Of a DNA stretch of 9,108 nt, positions 1-6,023 are shown one piece after another. The stretch is from positions 945,838 through 954,945 of the forward strand of contig CP070636.1 in the NCBI GenBank assembly GCA_020356305.1, read 5' to 3'. Within the stretch, counting starts at the first letter, position 1. Each line of letters starts with the position of its first letter. The position numbers and the translations under genes were made by a program. The stretch comes from Candidatus Bathyarchaeota archaeon. Lineage in GTDB: Archaea; Thermoproteota; Bathyarchaeia; Bathyarchaeales; Bathyarchaeaceae. The notes beneath the pieces are model-generated. The model worked only from the letters and a program-made list of their open reading frames with translations, had not been told where the DNA came from and did not search any database.

Positions 1-2
1 GT

Positions 3-1112
3 TTCGCATCTGCACAAGATCTTGTTGTCCGAGCAGCCTACTTCGTATCAATAATCGGATCAAGCCTAGTTGGTTCAACTTTTTCGAATAGAATCCGCAG
101 AATTAATCTCCTTTGTTTATGGATTTTATTGGGCGTAGTTGCTTCTCTATTGTCCATTCTGCTTGGCAATTCTACAGTGGCACATGGTCTATTTGTCTCA
201 GTCCTTTTAGGAGTCTCATTTGGGTTGGGCATGCCCTCATGTTTAGCTTATTTCACGGACTGTACACCCATTGATAATCGGGGGCAGACAAGTGGAATAG
301 TATTTTTGGCAACTAATTTAAGTGCACCGCTTTTTGCAGTTATATTAAATTCAATGCTGAATTCATTCAATCTGATAGCGTGTTCGCTGATTTTGGCAGT
401 GTGGAGAGGAATCGGGCTACTCTTCTTCCTTTTGAAGCCAGAAGAAAAGAGTGCTTCAAAGAAGGGAGGAGACATTTCTTTTGTGTCGGTTTTTCATGAC
501 CGATCTTTTGTTCTCTATTTTGTTGCTTGGCTTATGTTCTGCTTTGTAGATCGTTTTGAGAGACCAATTCTAACGCATCTTTTCGGTGATTTCTCCTATT
601 TAATGATAGGTCCTATAATTGGTAGCTTTTTCGCTTTAGTTGCGGGAGTGTTATCCGATCGGATTGGGCGAAAGCGAGTAGTACTTTGTGGTTTTGCCAC
701 TCTGGGAATTGCCTATGCAATAATAGGAATTGCTCCAGAAGCAATTTTCTCATGGTACTTTTTTATCACCCTTGAGAGCATATCAACAGGGATATTGTGG
801 GTCCTCTTCATTTTGATATTATGGGGAGACTTGTCTCGATCTGGCACTGGAGAAAAATATTATGCAATTGGAGCAATTCCCTATTTTCTCACTTTCATAG
901 TACAGCAGCTTTCAGGTCCGTCCGTTGCGACAAGTCAACAATATCTACCCTTTTTTGTGGCCAGTTTCTTCTTGTTTCTGGGAGTCTTTCCATTAACGTA
1001 TGCTCCCGAGACTTTGTCTGAAAAGAAGATTGAGCTTCGGAGACTTAGAAAATACGTTGAGAAGGCAAAGATTGTTAAGGAGAAGCATATTCGAGAGGTG
1101 GTTCAGGATTAG
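3..1112 (+). CDS. MFS transporter, 5' end outside window
   Basis: The frame is open from the first bases of the window, so this is the last 369 residues of a longer gene; the TTG at 129 is not its start. The protein is strongly hydrophobic with about ten predicted membrane spans. The loop near visible residues 215-224 (GVLSDRIGRK) is a good match to the cytoplasmic motif A of the major facilitator superfamily, and a weaker copy (GSTFSNRIRR) near visible residues 24-33 fits the same motif in the first half. Such proteins move small solutes across the cytoplasmic membrane by proton coupling or facilitated diffusion; the substrate cannot be read from the sequence. The C-terminus is a charged cytoplasmic tail rich in Lys, Arg and Glu. 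The stop is TAG and overlaps the stop of the convergent ParA-like gene by three bases. Confidence 0.85.
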   Translation, partial: FASAQDLVVRAAYFVSIIGSSLVGSTFSNRIRRINLLCLWILLGVVASLLSILLGNSTVAHGLFVSVLLGVSFGLGMPSCLAYFTDCTPIDNRGQTSGIVFLATNLSAPLFAVILNSMLNSFNLIACSLILAVWRGIGLLFFLLKPEEKSASKKGGDISFVSVFHDRSFVLYFVAWLMFCFVDRFERPILTHLFGDFSYLMIGPIIGSFFALVAGVLSDRIGRKRVVLCGFATLGIAYAIIGIAPEAIFSWYFFITLESISTGILWVLFILILWGDLSRSGTGEKYYAIGAIPYFLTFIVQQLSGPSVATSQQYLPFFVASFFLFLGVFPLTYAPETLSEKKIELRRLRKYVEKAKIVKEKHIREVVQD

Positions 1113-1885
1113 AATCTCTCGATCTTCGTGGCTATTGTACCTACAATCTTTGTGAATGGATGCTCAGGCTTCTCCTCAGTGAATATGTATGTTCCCCCTG
1201 CTCTTAGTATATCGCAGAAGCAGGGAACAATCTCTAATATGGGAAGGCCATGTATGGCTTGAAACTGTTTACGCATTTTTCCCTTCCCAGTGTTGGTCGA
1301 GATTATTTCGGCGGGAACCTTATTCATGAGGATTCCGGTTTTTTTCTCAAAGAGATCGTAAAGTTCATGGGTCATTCGGCGAGTTCCCTCTATATCAGAC
1401 GTATCTATGGTAGCTACTACCAACGCTACATCAGCGCTCACGATGGCGTTTATGGAAGAGTAATGAAGACCAGGGCTTGTATCCCAAATTAGATAATCAA
1501 ACTCCATTTCGTTAAGGAAAGAATCTTTTAGCGACAAGAGTCGCCCCAAAGCCTTCATCTCCCACTTTCTGTCCTTTCCTGACATCTCTCGAATGGCCTC
1601 AGTGGACGGGTTTGCAAGCCCAATCCAAAGCTCTCCCTGTCTCACATGTCCTCGTGAAATATCAATCAAAACCTTTTTGACATCGCAAACTCCGTTCAAA
1701 TAATCGTTCAACCAGTGCTCGTTATCCTTTATTTTGAGCGCCGCCTGATGGCTTGGAGCTCGGAAATCAAGATCAAATAGACAAACTTTTTTGCCTCTAT
1801 TTGCATACGTGGCTGCCAAATTGACTGACAGCAGCGTCTTCCCTGTTCCGCCCTTATAGGAGTGAAACGCCACAATTTTTCCCAT
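1109..1885 (-). CDS. ParA/MinD-family ATPase
   Basis: A 258-residue P-loop ATPase of the ParA/MinD/SIMIBI class. From the ATG at 1885 the deviant Walker A motif KGGTGKT lies at residues 11-17, with the signature lysine K11 and catalytic K16. The switch I aspartates are in FDLDFRAPS (D38, D40) and Walker B is YLIWDTSPG (D134). Family members dimerise on ATP and position plasmids, chromosomes, or protein complexes on DNA or membrane. I prefer ATG 1885 to the in-frame GTG at 1894 because GGGTGG sits five bases before the ATG. It lies 17 bp after the stop of the winged-helix gene on the same strand, so the two are probably one transcript; this resembles partition cassettes made of a DNA-binding protein plus ParA. 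No typical MinD C-terminal amphipathic helix is obvious. Ends with TAA. Confidence 0.88.
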   Translation of the reverse strand: MGKIVAFHSYKGGTGKTLLSVNLAATYANRGKKVCLFDLDFRAPSHQAALKIKDNEHWLNDYLNGVCDVKKVLIDISRGHVRQGELWIGLANPSTEAIREMSGKDRKWEMKALGRLLSLKDSFLNEMEFDYLIWDTSPGLHYSSINAIVSADVALVVATIDTSDIEGTRRMTHELYDLFEKKTGILMNKVPAEIISTNTGKGKMRKQFQAIHGLPILEIVPCFCDILRAGGTYIFTEEKPEHPFTKIVGTIATKIERF

Positions 1886-1902
1886 TGGTGCCACCCATGA
1901 AC

Positions 1903-2262
1903 CTACTTTTCAATGTAAAAATAGGCCTTGCGTCCCCTCCTCTCCTTCTTCAGATATCCCATCATTACCAACTGATTCAAGTAGCCGCTCTCCACTGCCC
2001 TCGCTCGCTTGGTTTGTTCAGCAACTTCTTCAGCCGTTGCTTGATCGAGTCTGCTAATTGTCACCGCTGTTTTTCTCAGATGGTCCGGTAGAGAAAGCAG
2101 AGTCATCACATCCAGGACATCGGGTATGCTTTCACCCTCTTTTTGATTGTGCTTCTGTATCTCAATCATAACTTCCATTTTCTCGTTTAACTGATCGAGG
2201 CTCTCCTTTATCTTCTGCAGTATCTGGGCAGGATTTCTCCCCAGGATTCTATACTCCGACAC
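1903..2262 (-). CDS. Winged-helix DNA-binding protein with coiled-coil N-terminus
   Basis: A 119-residue protein. Residues about 10-45 form a likely coiled coil (ILQKIKESLDQLNEKMEVMI). Residues about 50-117 look like a MarR/ArsR-type winged helix: a first helix around LSLPDHLRKTAVTI, a second around TAEEVAEQTKRARAVESGYL, and a basic wing (KKERRGRKAYFYI). A DNA-binding role is inferred from this fold. It precedes the ParA-like ATPase by 17 bp and may be its DNA-binding partner, comparable in principle to AspA of the archaeal plasmid pNOB8, although I see no clear homology. The start is GTG; a TATA-like element about 22 bp upstream fits leaderless transcription beginning at that codon. Stop is TAG; reading through it would run out of frame into the ATPase gene, so UAG must terminate here. 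Confidence 0.75.
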   Translation of the reverse strand: MSEYRILGRNPAQILQKIKESLDQLNEKMEVMIEIQKHNQKEGESIPDVLDVMTLLSLPDHLRKTAVTISRLDQATAEEVAEQTKRARAVESGYLNQLVMMGYLKKERRGRKAYFYIEK

Positions 2263-2279
2263 CGTATGGATTCCCCAAA

Positions 2280-2298
2280 GTGTATAACACGTCTACAC
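2280..2298 (-). promoter_or_regulatory. Promoter with inverted repeat before winged-helix/ATPase pair
   Basis: On the minus strand GTTATACA (2288-2281) is a TATA-like box about 22 bp before the GTG at 2262, the spacing expected for a leaderless archaeal mRNA. The same place carries inverted half-sites GTGTA (2280-2284) and TACAC (2294-2298) separated by nine bases. A dimeric regulator bound there would cover the TATA box, so autoregulation by the winged-helix protein is possible but not shown. Confidence 0.35.
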
Positions 2299-2408
2299 AA
2301 TTCTAGATCATAGCATCTATTAAGTCTTACGATATAGCTAAGCCCTCAGTGGAAGAGATAAGGTGAACACTCAAAAAAGACGAGCCCTAGGCCAACCTCT
2401 TGTCCACG

Positions 2409-2513
2409 TTAGTGCCTTGTCCAAAACCACCCGAACACGATGAAGAAGACTATAAATATCCAGAACCACAATGCAAGCGTTCGAGCGGCATAAAGCACTA
2501 TTTCTTCAAACAA
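2409..2513 (-). CDS. Possible 34-residue single-span membrane protein
   Basis: A short frame starting at TTG 2513 and ending in TAA encodes 34 residues. After a short N-terminal part (MFEEIVLYAARTLA) it has an uninterrupted hydrophobic aromatic stretch (LWFWIFIVFFIVFGWFW) and ends TRH, as in a one-span membrane peptide with a positive cytoplasmic end. A palindromic TATA box CTTATAAG (2549-2556) lies about 40 bp upstream, giving a leader of roughly 12-15 bases that contains GGATGA. No family is recognised. The uncertainty is the size: an open frame this short can arise by chance, although the composition is unlike a random translation. It occupies the otherwise empty gap between two winged-helix genes. 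Confidence 0.4.
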   Translation of the reverse strand: MFEEIVLYAARTLALWFWIFIVFFIVFGWFWTRH

Positions 2514-2548
2514 TCTGAGTCATCCATGATCCTCTAGACCTAGGACTG

Positions 2549-2556
2549 CTTATAAG
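2549..2556 (-). promoter_or_regulatory. TATA box for the 34-residue membrane ORF
   Basis: CTTATAAG, about 40 bp before the TTG at 2513 on the minus strand. The site is self-complementary, so direction is inferred only from the downstream frame. The rest of 2514-2710 shows no further gene. Confidence 0.35.
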
Positions 2557-2710
2557 CCGTATTTCATCAGAGAAAATATTCTTTGGAGTAGACTATCACG
2601 ATTCCAGCAGCATCTTAATATGATGTGGCAAAGCAAAAATGCTGTTTAGTTCAGTAATACGAGAATCTGGGGTAGTATACTTTCGTTTTGTGCTCACTCG
2701 CATTAGTCGT

Positions 2711-3007
2711 TCAGTAGAGGGAGGCGGGTAAGCGGAGACGGGCCTCCTCAACGATGGGAAGAATAGTTCTTAGTTCTCTGAAGTATTTGAGTACAGTTCT
2801 GCCTCTCTCAGAAATAGCGTAAACAATTCTTTTCTTTCCCAGGCTTTTCTCCTCGACCAAGTTCTGCTCCATCAAGAAGTCCAAATATTGTTTCAAGACG
2901 CTGCAGTTAATGTTGGCTTTATACATGATGTGGGTTAATTTTAGAGGTCCGTGACGAGCTAGGACCTTCAGGATGTCGATATACATTTCGAGCTTGGATC
3001 TTCGCAT
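2711..3007 (-). CDS. Small winged-helix regulator (HTH_45-like)
   Basis: A 98-residue protein that fits the short archaeal winged-helix family often called HTH_45. Helix 1 begins with EMYIDILKVLARHGPLKL, helix 2 and the recognition helix follow (THIMYKANINCSVLKQYLDFL), and the wing is EKSLGKKRIVYAISERG, ending with a helix EYFRELR-like (LKYFRELRTIL) and a short tail. These proteins bind DNA as dimers and are common transcription regulators in archaea; the target is unknown. The start is ATG at 3007, with AAGGGC eight bases upstream and a TATA box at 3044-3051. It stops with TGA and is probably transcribed alone, since 82 bp with its own promoter separate it from the upstream gene. Confidence 0.82.
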   Translation of the reverse strand: MRRSKLEMYIDILKVLARHGPLKLTHIMYKANINCSVLKQYLDFLMEQNLVEEKSLGKKRIVYAISERGRTVLKYFRELRTILPIVEEARLRLPASLY

Positions 3008-3043
3008 TTTTAAGCCCTTCTGCCTTATTTGACCATGACATAA

Positions 3044-3051
3044 CTATAAAT
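3044..3051 (-). promoter_or_regulatory. TATA box for HTH_45-like gene
   Basis: Read on the minus strand this is ATTTATAG, centred about 41 bp before the ATG at 3007. With the usual archaeal spacing, transcription would start near 3022 and leave a leader of about 15 bases containing the AAGGGC ribosome-binding site. Confidence 0.5.
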
Positions 3052-3089
3052 CATTTATGGATTTAGACTACGTTTTTTCTCCGTCGTTT

Positions 3090-3413
3090 CTATCTGTCGT
3101 GTTTGGACTGAATTCTCATGAGGGTAGCCAGTCGATTCTCAAAGGCGGTAAGTAGGTCATCAGCTAAGATTCTTTGTAGTTCTTTTGAAAGTGTATTTGT
3201 TTTGTTTCTGAATGTTTCCATTATTTTGTTTTCGAGTTGTTTACGTTCCCCTGGAGATAATATTCTTCTCAATTCTTGTCCTCCATTGACGAATGGTTGT
3301 TTGCGTTTGCCTTTAACTAATTTATGAATTTGAAATATGAATTCTGATTGCACTTTGGACATTTCGAAGTCATCTTCACAGGAAAAAGTCAAACTCTCAT
3401 CTGTTCGACTCAC
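3090..3413 (-). CDS. Hypothetical protein, 107 aa
   Basis: I do not recognise this protein. It has an acidic N-terminus (residues 1-17), then a soluble, mostly helical body with many charged residues; the segment LSPGERKQLENKIMETFRNK is the most distinctive and is followed by a second amphipathic helix (LSKELQRILADDLLTAFENRL). There is no signal peptide or membrane span. The start is probably GTG 3413: a TTAATTTG element about 22 bp upstream would give a near-leaderless mRNA. The only alternative is ATG 3362, which lacks a convincing ribosome-binding site. The stop is TAG, followed eight codons later by TAA. Codon choice is AT-rich like its neighbours. Confidence 0.6.
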   Translation of the reverse strand: MSRTDESLTFSCEDDFEMSKVQSEFIFQIHKLVKGKRKQPFVNGGQELRRILSPGERKQLENKIMETFRNKTNTLSKELQRILADDLLTAFENRLATLMRIQSKHDR

Positions 3414-3724
3414 TCTCCTCTTCCAAACATCAAATTAATGCTTGACAAGGGATCTGTGTCCAATCGTTTCATTCATGCACGTATAGGTCGAAAAGTGGAG
3501 ATTACAGGAGAAATCGCAAGGCATCTCCAGTTTCAACGCAAGCGTCTATCTTAAATGTACGTTTTCCCTTTTTGGTCGAAGGATTCCATGTTTCATTTCG
3601 GTTAGTTTCCTCGGTGTGAATTTCTAATTAGTATATTCGTGCTTCTATATCGATATAGTTTCTCGATTCGCTACCTTTATCTACGCAGAACTTGAAGTAT
3701 TAGTTGTTCTAAGGAAGAAAGAAC
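3414..3724. other. Intergenic region between divergent genes
   Basis: About 310 bp separate two divergently transcribed hypothetical genes. It should hold both promoters: a TTAATTTG element near 3430-3440 for the minus-strand gene, and A/T-rich candidates between 3626 and 3683 for the plus-strand gene. A 38-codon plus-strand frame (3438-3554) exists, but I see no ribosome-binding site or known motif that would make it a gene. Confidence 0.5.
3645..3658. repeat. 14-bp perfect palindrome CTATATCGATATAG
   Basis: A fully self-complementary 14-mer 67 bp before the start of the 166-residue coiled-coil gene. It may be a dimeric operator. Because it is AT-rich, a chance occurrence is not excluded. 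Confidence 0.3.
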
Positions 3725-4225
3725 ATGACGAAAAGGCCGACGAAAAACGAGGCTCTCGACGCCTTGGATTTCATCGTAAATGTACTCAAGGAGCATGAGA
3801 AAGATCTAGATCGCCTGATCGGTGAGCTGGGCAAAGTGACAGAACGGTTTGGTGAAACCGGTGAGGTGTCGGGCAAGATGGATGCGGTTGAGAACCGCCT
3901 TTCGAGCCTTCAAACTGAGATGTCTGCCTTGATCAAGTTTATTTCGTCTCCCCGTGAAGCACTAGTCCATGCTCGTGGACCCCCAGTGATTGTTAAGTGT
4001 AAGCAATGGGATGATTTCAAGGTGTTAGCTAATGGTGCGGAGACGGTTTCTTTCCTCTTCAGAGAGGCGGAGAAAACTTTTCAGGCTGATGCTTTGAAAG
4101 AAGGTCGAGTTCTGAGCTATAGCGGAGAGTTTCCGAGGGACACTAGTTTGTTCAGGACCTGGTTGTCGAAAGAGCTGGATGTTTCCGAGGATAAGGTTTT
4201 TGAAGGAGTCCTAGCAGTCGGCTAG
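3725..4225 (+). CDS. Conserved-looking hypothetical coiled-coil protein, 166 aa
   Basis: I do not recognise a named family. Residues about 5-75 are heptad-like and charged (for example DFIVNVLKEHEKDLDRLIGE and MDAVENRLSSLQTEMSALIK), typical of a coiled coil. A compact globular part follows from about residue 85: it begins GPPVIVKCKQWDDFKVLANG and ends with LSKELDVSEDKVFEGVLAVG, which suggests an alpha/beta domain. There is no signal peptide or membrane span, so it is probably cytoplasmic. The start is ATG 3725 with AAGGAAGAAAGA directly upstream as ribosome-binding region. Stop is TAG with a TGA fourteen codons later. GC content and codon use are somewhat richer than the flanking spacer, which supports real coding. 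Confidence 0.72.
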   Translation: MTKRPTKNEALDALDFIVNVLKEHEKDLDRLIGELGKVTERFGETGEVSGKMDAVENRLSSLQTEMSALIKFISSPREALVHARGPPVIVKCKQWDDFKVLANGAETVSFLFREAEKTFQADALKEGRVLSYSGEFPRDTSLFRTWLSKELDVSEDKVFEGVLAVG

Positions 4226-4296
4226 TCTTTCTCTGAAGGTTTAATCCTAATTCTTGTTGTTAAGAAGTGATAAACAAGTCTTTTATGGAGCGAAGC

Positions 4297-4308
4297 AATT
4301 AGTATATT
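4297..4308 (+). repeat. Second copy of 12-mer AATTAGTATATT
   Basis: The same 12 bases occur at 3626-3637. One copy lies 88 bp before the 166-residue coiled-coil gene and the other 37 bp before the 53-residue coiled-coil gene, both in plus orientation. The core TTAGTATATT could act as a TATA element. Sharing may reflect similar promoters or chance in AT-rich spacer. Confidence 0.3.
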
Positions 4309-4344
4309 GAGTCTTACGATGGCGTAAATCACCAGTCGGCTGAG

Positions 4345-4506
4345 ATGGAGGACTGTACGTTGAATGATGAAGAAGAGTTCTTGGGAGAAATAATGAAGCA
4401 GTTGAAACGGTTGAGAGAGGAGTTTGAAGAGTTACGTCTCTTGAGGTTTGCGGCTGATGAGATGAAGAACTTAAGAAAGAGGATTTTGTCAAGTCATTAC
4501 GATTAA
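4345..4506 (+). CDS. Small coiled-coil protein, 53 aa
   Basis: A 53-residue frame from ATG 4345 to TAA 4506. The product is very acidic at the start (MEDCTLNDEEEF), then a heptad-patterned helix (EIMKQLKRLREEFEELRLLR and MKNLRKRILSS), so it should be a short coiled coil that could pair with another helical protein. A TATA-like TTAGTATATT is about 40 bp upstream. The ribosome-binding site is weak (GGCTGAG directly before ATG). It follows the 166-residue coiled-coil gene on the same strand after 119 bp. The amino-acid pattern is much more protein-like than the other two frames; no family is recognised. Confidence 0.55.
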   Translation: MEDCTLNDEEEFLGEIMKQLKRLREEFEELRLLRFAADEMKNLRKRILSSHYD

Positions 4507-5078
4507 CACGGATGGCATAAGAAGCCAATGAGCTCAGTTCACGACAGAATTTAGATTGAAATCATCACGTGATATGGAGAGAGGAGACACGAAATGAGTG
4601 AAAATCTACCGGTTTCAGAATTTTGCCAGTTGTTAATCATGTGACTTTATTCGAAGCAAAAAACGGTGCGAGACAGTGGCGTTGATCGAATCCTTCTGCA
4701 AGCGTTTCTTTGCCATGTACGTGTGGCAGTTCATGGATAGAAAGTGGAACAAAAACACAGGTTTCTGTTAGGTTTGGAAAAGTGAGGCAAGGCGGAGAAG
4801 GCAGTAGTTTAACTCGCTCCGAAACTTTTGGAACAGTTAAAAGAGGAAAGGTGTCAGAGCTCCAGTTTTATTGATGTTTGTTCTCCTGATTCTTAAATCA
4901 TCCTATTTCTCCAGTCCTTTTTCTCTTTGCAAGTTCACTATCCTGTGGGCTTCAATTCTACATTTATTTGTGTAAGAGTTGGTGAAAAAGAACTGTAGAA
5001 TATTAATCTACGATATACCACGATGAAAATAAAAGTTATTTCGTTCTTTTAGGCTAGAAACCAGCTAGGTGTGTAAAT
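4507..5078. other. 570-bp stretch without a supported gene
   Basis: No frame longer than about 60 codons with a plausible start is present. It contains a very good ribosome-binding site (GAGGAG 4581-4586) placed seven bases before ATG 4594, but that frame has only 16 codons. Other frames downstream are open for short distances and broken by stops, including two TAGs at 4769 and 4805 in the frame that then reaches TAA 4838. This could be a decayed gene, a leader, or non-coding. Near the right end is an 8-bp inverted repeat, and T-rich stretches around 4914-4930. Confidence 0.45.
4955..5001. repeat. Inverted repeat ATTCTACA / TGTAGAAT
   Basis: ATTCTACA at 4955-4962 is the exact reverse complement of TGTAGAAT at 4994-5001, separated by 31 bases. 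The right arm also takes part in a shorter hairpin, GTAGA (4995-4999) with TCTAC (5007-5011). Both are about 70-120 bp before the TTG start at 5079 and may be regulatory; I see no other support. Confidence 0.25.
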
Positions 5079-5903
5079 TTGATTTCATGGAAGTACTCTT
5101 TTGAAAAAGTAAGCAGAGAGCTCGAGTTAGCGAAGAAAAAGAAGGAGACTCTGGACGATCTGTTAAACACAGGCAAAATCTCGCAGTCTACCTACGACGA
5201 TCTGAACAAGAGCATCACTGAAGCTATCTCTGAGATTGAAGCCCGCCAGAAAACTTTAGCTGGAAAAATGACCGCCAAAATCACCGAACTCGAACAGCAG
5301 GTCAAGACACTGGAGAGATTCCTTGCAAACACGGAGATCGAATATGCGGCAGGAGAAGTCGATGAAGAACTGCATGAACGTGAAAGCAGCGCCCTCACCC
5401 TCGGACTTGAGACTGCAAAACAACAACTTGGTGTAATTAAAGAGGCGATGGCAGATCTTTTGCCAGGAGAAGCCGAGCTTGAACCTTCTCCCCAGCCAGC
5501 TGAGACTATAGAAGAAGTAGGGGAAGAAACGCCTGAAGTGCAGTCTGAGCCTCAGACCGAAGCGCCCGTGGAAGCACAGGAAGAGGTTGAATCCGGGTCG
5601 GACGAAGCATCATATGAGCAAACGACAGAGATTTCTACAACTGAAGAAGCCGAGAGGGCAATTGAAACGCTCGTAGAGGAGACATCAACAGAAGAAAGTT
5701 TCCCTTCATCTGAGGAGTCAGTTGAAGAAACCGTGACTGTTGAGGTTGGTGAAAGTTCTGAAGACCAAGAAACCCTCGAAGATACTGAAACTAGTGAGAT
5801 GGCGGAGACCGAGATCGCTGTGGAGGAGGCTCCAGTAGAGGAGTTCTCCTTGTCTCAAGACGAAGAAGAGGCAACAGTGGGAGAGGAAGAGACGGAAGAA
5901 TAG
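5079..5903 (+). CDS. Coiled-coil protein with long acidic C-terminal tail
   Basis: A 274-residue protein in two parts. Residues about 4-130 are almost entirely helical with heptads (RELELAKKKKETLDDLLNTG, ITELEQQVKTLERFLANTEI), interrupted by short turns such as GKISQSTYDDL and AGEVDEELH. Residues about 131-274 are low complexity and extremely rich in Glu with Thr, Ser and Val, hence disordered and strongly negative. The helical half reminds me of archaeal proteins loosely called CdvA-like (ESCRT-type cell division), but the PRC-barrel of true CdvA is absent, so this is only a suggestion. The start is TTG 5079: TAGGTGTG about eight bases upstream is a fair ribosome-binding site and an in-frame TAG at 5055 limits extension. 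Stop is TAG. Confidence 0.72.
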   Translation: MISWKYSFEKVSRELELAKKKKETLDDLLNTGKISQSTYDDLNKSITEAISEIEARQKTLAGKMTAKITELEQQVKTLERFLANTEIEYAAGEVDEELHERESSALTLGLETAKQQLGVIKEAMADLLPGEAELEPSPQPAETIEEVGEETPEVQSEPQTEAPVEAQEEVESGSDEASYEQTTEISTTEEAERAIETLVEETSTEESFPSSEESVEETVTVEVGESSEDQETLEDTETSEMAETEIAVEEAPVEEFSLSQDEEEATVGEEETEE

Positions 5904-5930
5904 CTCCTAGACACTAAAACACAAACAATC

Positions 5931-5950
5931 TCCTTTTTTGTCTTTTTTCT
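5931..5950 (+). terminator. T-rich terminator after acidic-tail gene
   Basis: Two runs of six T (5934-5939 and 5943-5948) in the non-template strand begin 30 bp after the TAG at 5903. Archaeal RNA polymerase terminates on such T-tracts without a strong hairpin. It also separates this gene from the convergent pyl operon, whose last gene ends at 6024. Confidence 0.55.
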
Positions 5951-6023
5951 GTGCGTTAAAATAGTGGCTGCGTGCGGAAAACACAGGTTCAAACGTCGAA
6001 GCTTTCACTAGGTTTTCAGCATT

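Noticed and set aside
1113..1245. Extension of the MFS protein through its TAG to a TGA about 43 codons on
   Set aside because: The extra residues are only the antisense of the ATPase C-terminus and do not look like a transporter segment, so the TAG is taken as a true stop.
3348..3554. Plus-strand 68-codon frame
   Set aside because: Half of it is antisense to the 107-aa gene and the remainder lacks a ribosome-binding site or recognisable motif.
4283..4528. Minus-strand 81-codon frame
   Set aside because: Ser/Thr/Pro-rich translation typical of the antisense of a charged coiled-coil gene; the plus-strand 53-aa frame explains the region better.
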